Below, in pieces: positions 9,359-10,148 of a DNA stretch of 10,148 bases. Location: assembly GCA_016110215.1 (NCBI GenBank), contig JADWQD010000041.1, positions 1 to 10,148 on the forward strand, given 5' to 3'. The notes below the pieces were generated by a model that saw only the letters and a program-made list of their open reading frames with translations, did no database searches and had not been told where the DNA came from. Every line of letters begins with the position of its first letter. The first letter of the stretch is position 1. This DNA is from Capronia americana. Taxonomy: Eukaryota > Ascomycota > Eurotiomycetes > Chaetothyriales > Herpotrichiellaceae. A program made the position numbers and the translations under genes.

Positions 9359-10148
9359 ATATCGGGGCGTATTAAAAGCCCTTAAGGGGCGGCGGCACCG
9401 ATAGTAGACCTAACCTTATCGCCGGATCGGCCGTATAAGAAGACGGGGCGCGCGGCGCTAACGCCAGTCGACTCGCGTCTAGAGACGGGACCCGGGCGTC
9501 GGAGCGTATTATAGGCCGACCCTAATATGCGCTTACTTTAGTCGGCGGGCGCGGTAGCGACACCGGGTTATAGCGACGCCCTAATAAGAGTGATCCTCGT
9601 GAATAATTATACGCGTGAGGCGGGTAGGCCGGTGAGTATATTAAGTAGCTCTCCGGCGGTTAAGAGGCCCGTTAATAGCTAGGTAAGAGCGGGCGATAAT
9701 AGAGCGTCTAGTCCCGATAGCGAGTAGTTTATATCCTAAATACTATATAAGAAAGCGGTGAATATAGTCTCTTCACCGGGATTAAATATTAATAATAGAG
9801 CGTTAAGTCCTAATAGCGAGTAGTTTATATCCTAAATACCGTATAAAAAGGCGATAGGTATAGGCCCTCCGCTAATAGTAAATATTAATAATTTAGTAGA
9901 TAGTATAGCCTTTAGTAAATAAGGGCGTTTTAATAGTAGTAATAAATAAGTAGGTAGAATGACTACTAATAATTATATAAGTATATTAGTAATTAGCGAG
10001 GGATATAAAGAGATATTTACTAATAGTAAAGATAAATAACTATTTTTTCTTTATACTATATAGAAATTATCTCTAGATTTAATATAAATAGTTTATTTTA
10101 AAGAATAAAATAGATATTTAGTTTAACTATTATAAGAAATAATAAAGT
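9359..10148 (+). pseudogene. Gene 3: RIP-killed gene, 5' part only, unknown protein
   Basis: A plus-strand frame (codon starts congruent to 2 modulo 3) runs from ATA at 9359, taken as a mutated ATG, to the window end, about 263 codons. Its only stops are TAA/TAG where Gln or Trp fits. The first 110 codons are rich in Ser, Pro, Arg and Ala (for example LTLSPDRPYKKTGR and SILSSSPAVKRPV), suggesting a disordered N-terminal region. An in-frame 32-codon tandem repeat follows. The last 80 codons are Leu/Lys/Gln-rich and could be helical (YKEIFTNSKDK, LSLDLI). Base content is higher in G+C in the first third (9390-9620) than elsewhere. No intron or palindrome is present in the visible part. The family was not recognised and the 3' part lies outside the window. 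Confidence 0.75.
9695..9886 (+). repeat. In-frame 96-bp (32-codon) tandem repeat in gene 3
   Basis: Copies at 9695-9790 and 9791-9886 match in the frame of gene 3. Each encodes a variant of (N/D)NRA-SP-SE-FIS-I-YKKA followed by a Gly/Pro-containing tail ending in NI. The next bases (AATAATTTAG) start like a third copy but then diverge. A period divisible by three supports the reading of this stretch as coding. Confidence 0.85.

Larger units (their letters stand above)
1..10148. other. RIP-saturated repeat DNA covering the whole window
   Basis: CpA and its complement TpG are almost missing while TpA is extremely frequent and CpG, CpC and CpT cytosines remain. In positions 1-239 I count two CA and no TG. 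By eye there are only about half a dozen ATG and about three CAA in 10 kb. This dinucleotide-specific loss is the known signature of repeat-induced point mutation in Pezizomycotina, which acts on duplicated DNA during the sexual cycle. General AT drift would not spare CpG. The loss crosses codon boundaries and is equal in exons, introns and spacers, so it is a DNA-level process. No border to normal DNA is seen, so the repeated segment is longer than the window. Confidence 0.95.

Noticed and set aside
7534..9990. A minus-strand gene convergent with gene 2, with an intron at about 9091-8922
   Set aside because: Minus-strand frames here also show only TAA/TAG stops, because TTA/CTA leucine codons are common on the plus strand. 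The plus frame runs unbroken from gene 2 through 8862. From 9359 a plus frame gives a more natural Ser/Pro-rich then Lys/Gln-rich protein to the window end. Some doubt remains for 7540-8862.
1..10148. A ciliate-like genetic code in which TAA/TAG encode glutamine
   Set aside because: The stops also fall at tryptophan-like places, ATG starts are nearly absent, and CpA/TpG is lost in introns and spacers too. That fits RIP and not a reassigned code.
1..10148. CRISPR array, rRNA, tRNA, LTRs or terminal inverted repeats
   Set aside because: I saw no regularly spaced identical repeats, no conserved RNA gene sequence, and no matching ends within the window. An element's ends could lie outside it.

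Overview
The window is fungal-type nuclear DNA that has been saturated by repeat-induced point mutation (RIP), the C-to-T process at CpA known from filamentous ascomycetes (Pezizomycotina). CpA and TpG are nearly absent on both strands: the first 239 bases hold two CA and no TG. TpA is everywhere, while CpG, CpC and CpT cytosines remain. The loss runs through exons, introns and spacers alike, and I see no unmutated border. The species cannot be named from this sequence.

No intact gene survives, but the old genes can still be read. RIP turns CAA/CAG into TAA/TAG, TGG into TAG/TAA, ATG into ATA, CAC/CAT into TAC/TAT and TGC/TGT into TAC/TAT. Following frames whose only stops are nearly all TAA/TAG shows three dead plus-strand genes. 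Gene 1 (window start to about 4502) has ten exons and nine short introns (51-80 nt); all nine intron phases agree and the joined frame is 1,318 codons including the stop. Gene 2 (about 5077-8862) is one uninterrupted frame of about 1,262 codons with no intron. Gene 3 (about 9359 to beyond the window end) starts Ser/Pro-rich, has an in-frame 32-codon tandem repeat and becomes Gln/Leu/Lys-rich. I recognise no named family in any of them.

Between genes 1 and 2 lies a three-unit 68-bp tandem array whose units carry a small inverted repeat. Between genes 2 and 3 lies a 94-bp tandem duplication.

The most unusual signal is a 14-base A/T palindrome, TAAATAATTATTTA, with two mutually reverse-complementary variants. 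I found it 11 times: in eight of the nine gene 1 introns, often 16-18 nt before the acceptor, and three times in the two spacers. I found none in the roughly 8.5 kb read as exon.

Because RIP acts on duplicated DNA and covers three genes plus spacers, the window probably lies inside a large multi-gene repeat. It could be a big mobile element or a segmental duplication; no terminal repeats are visible to decide.
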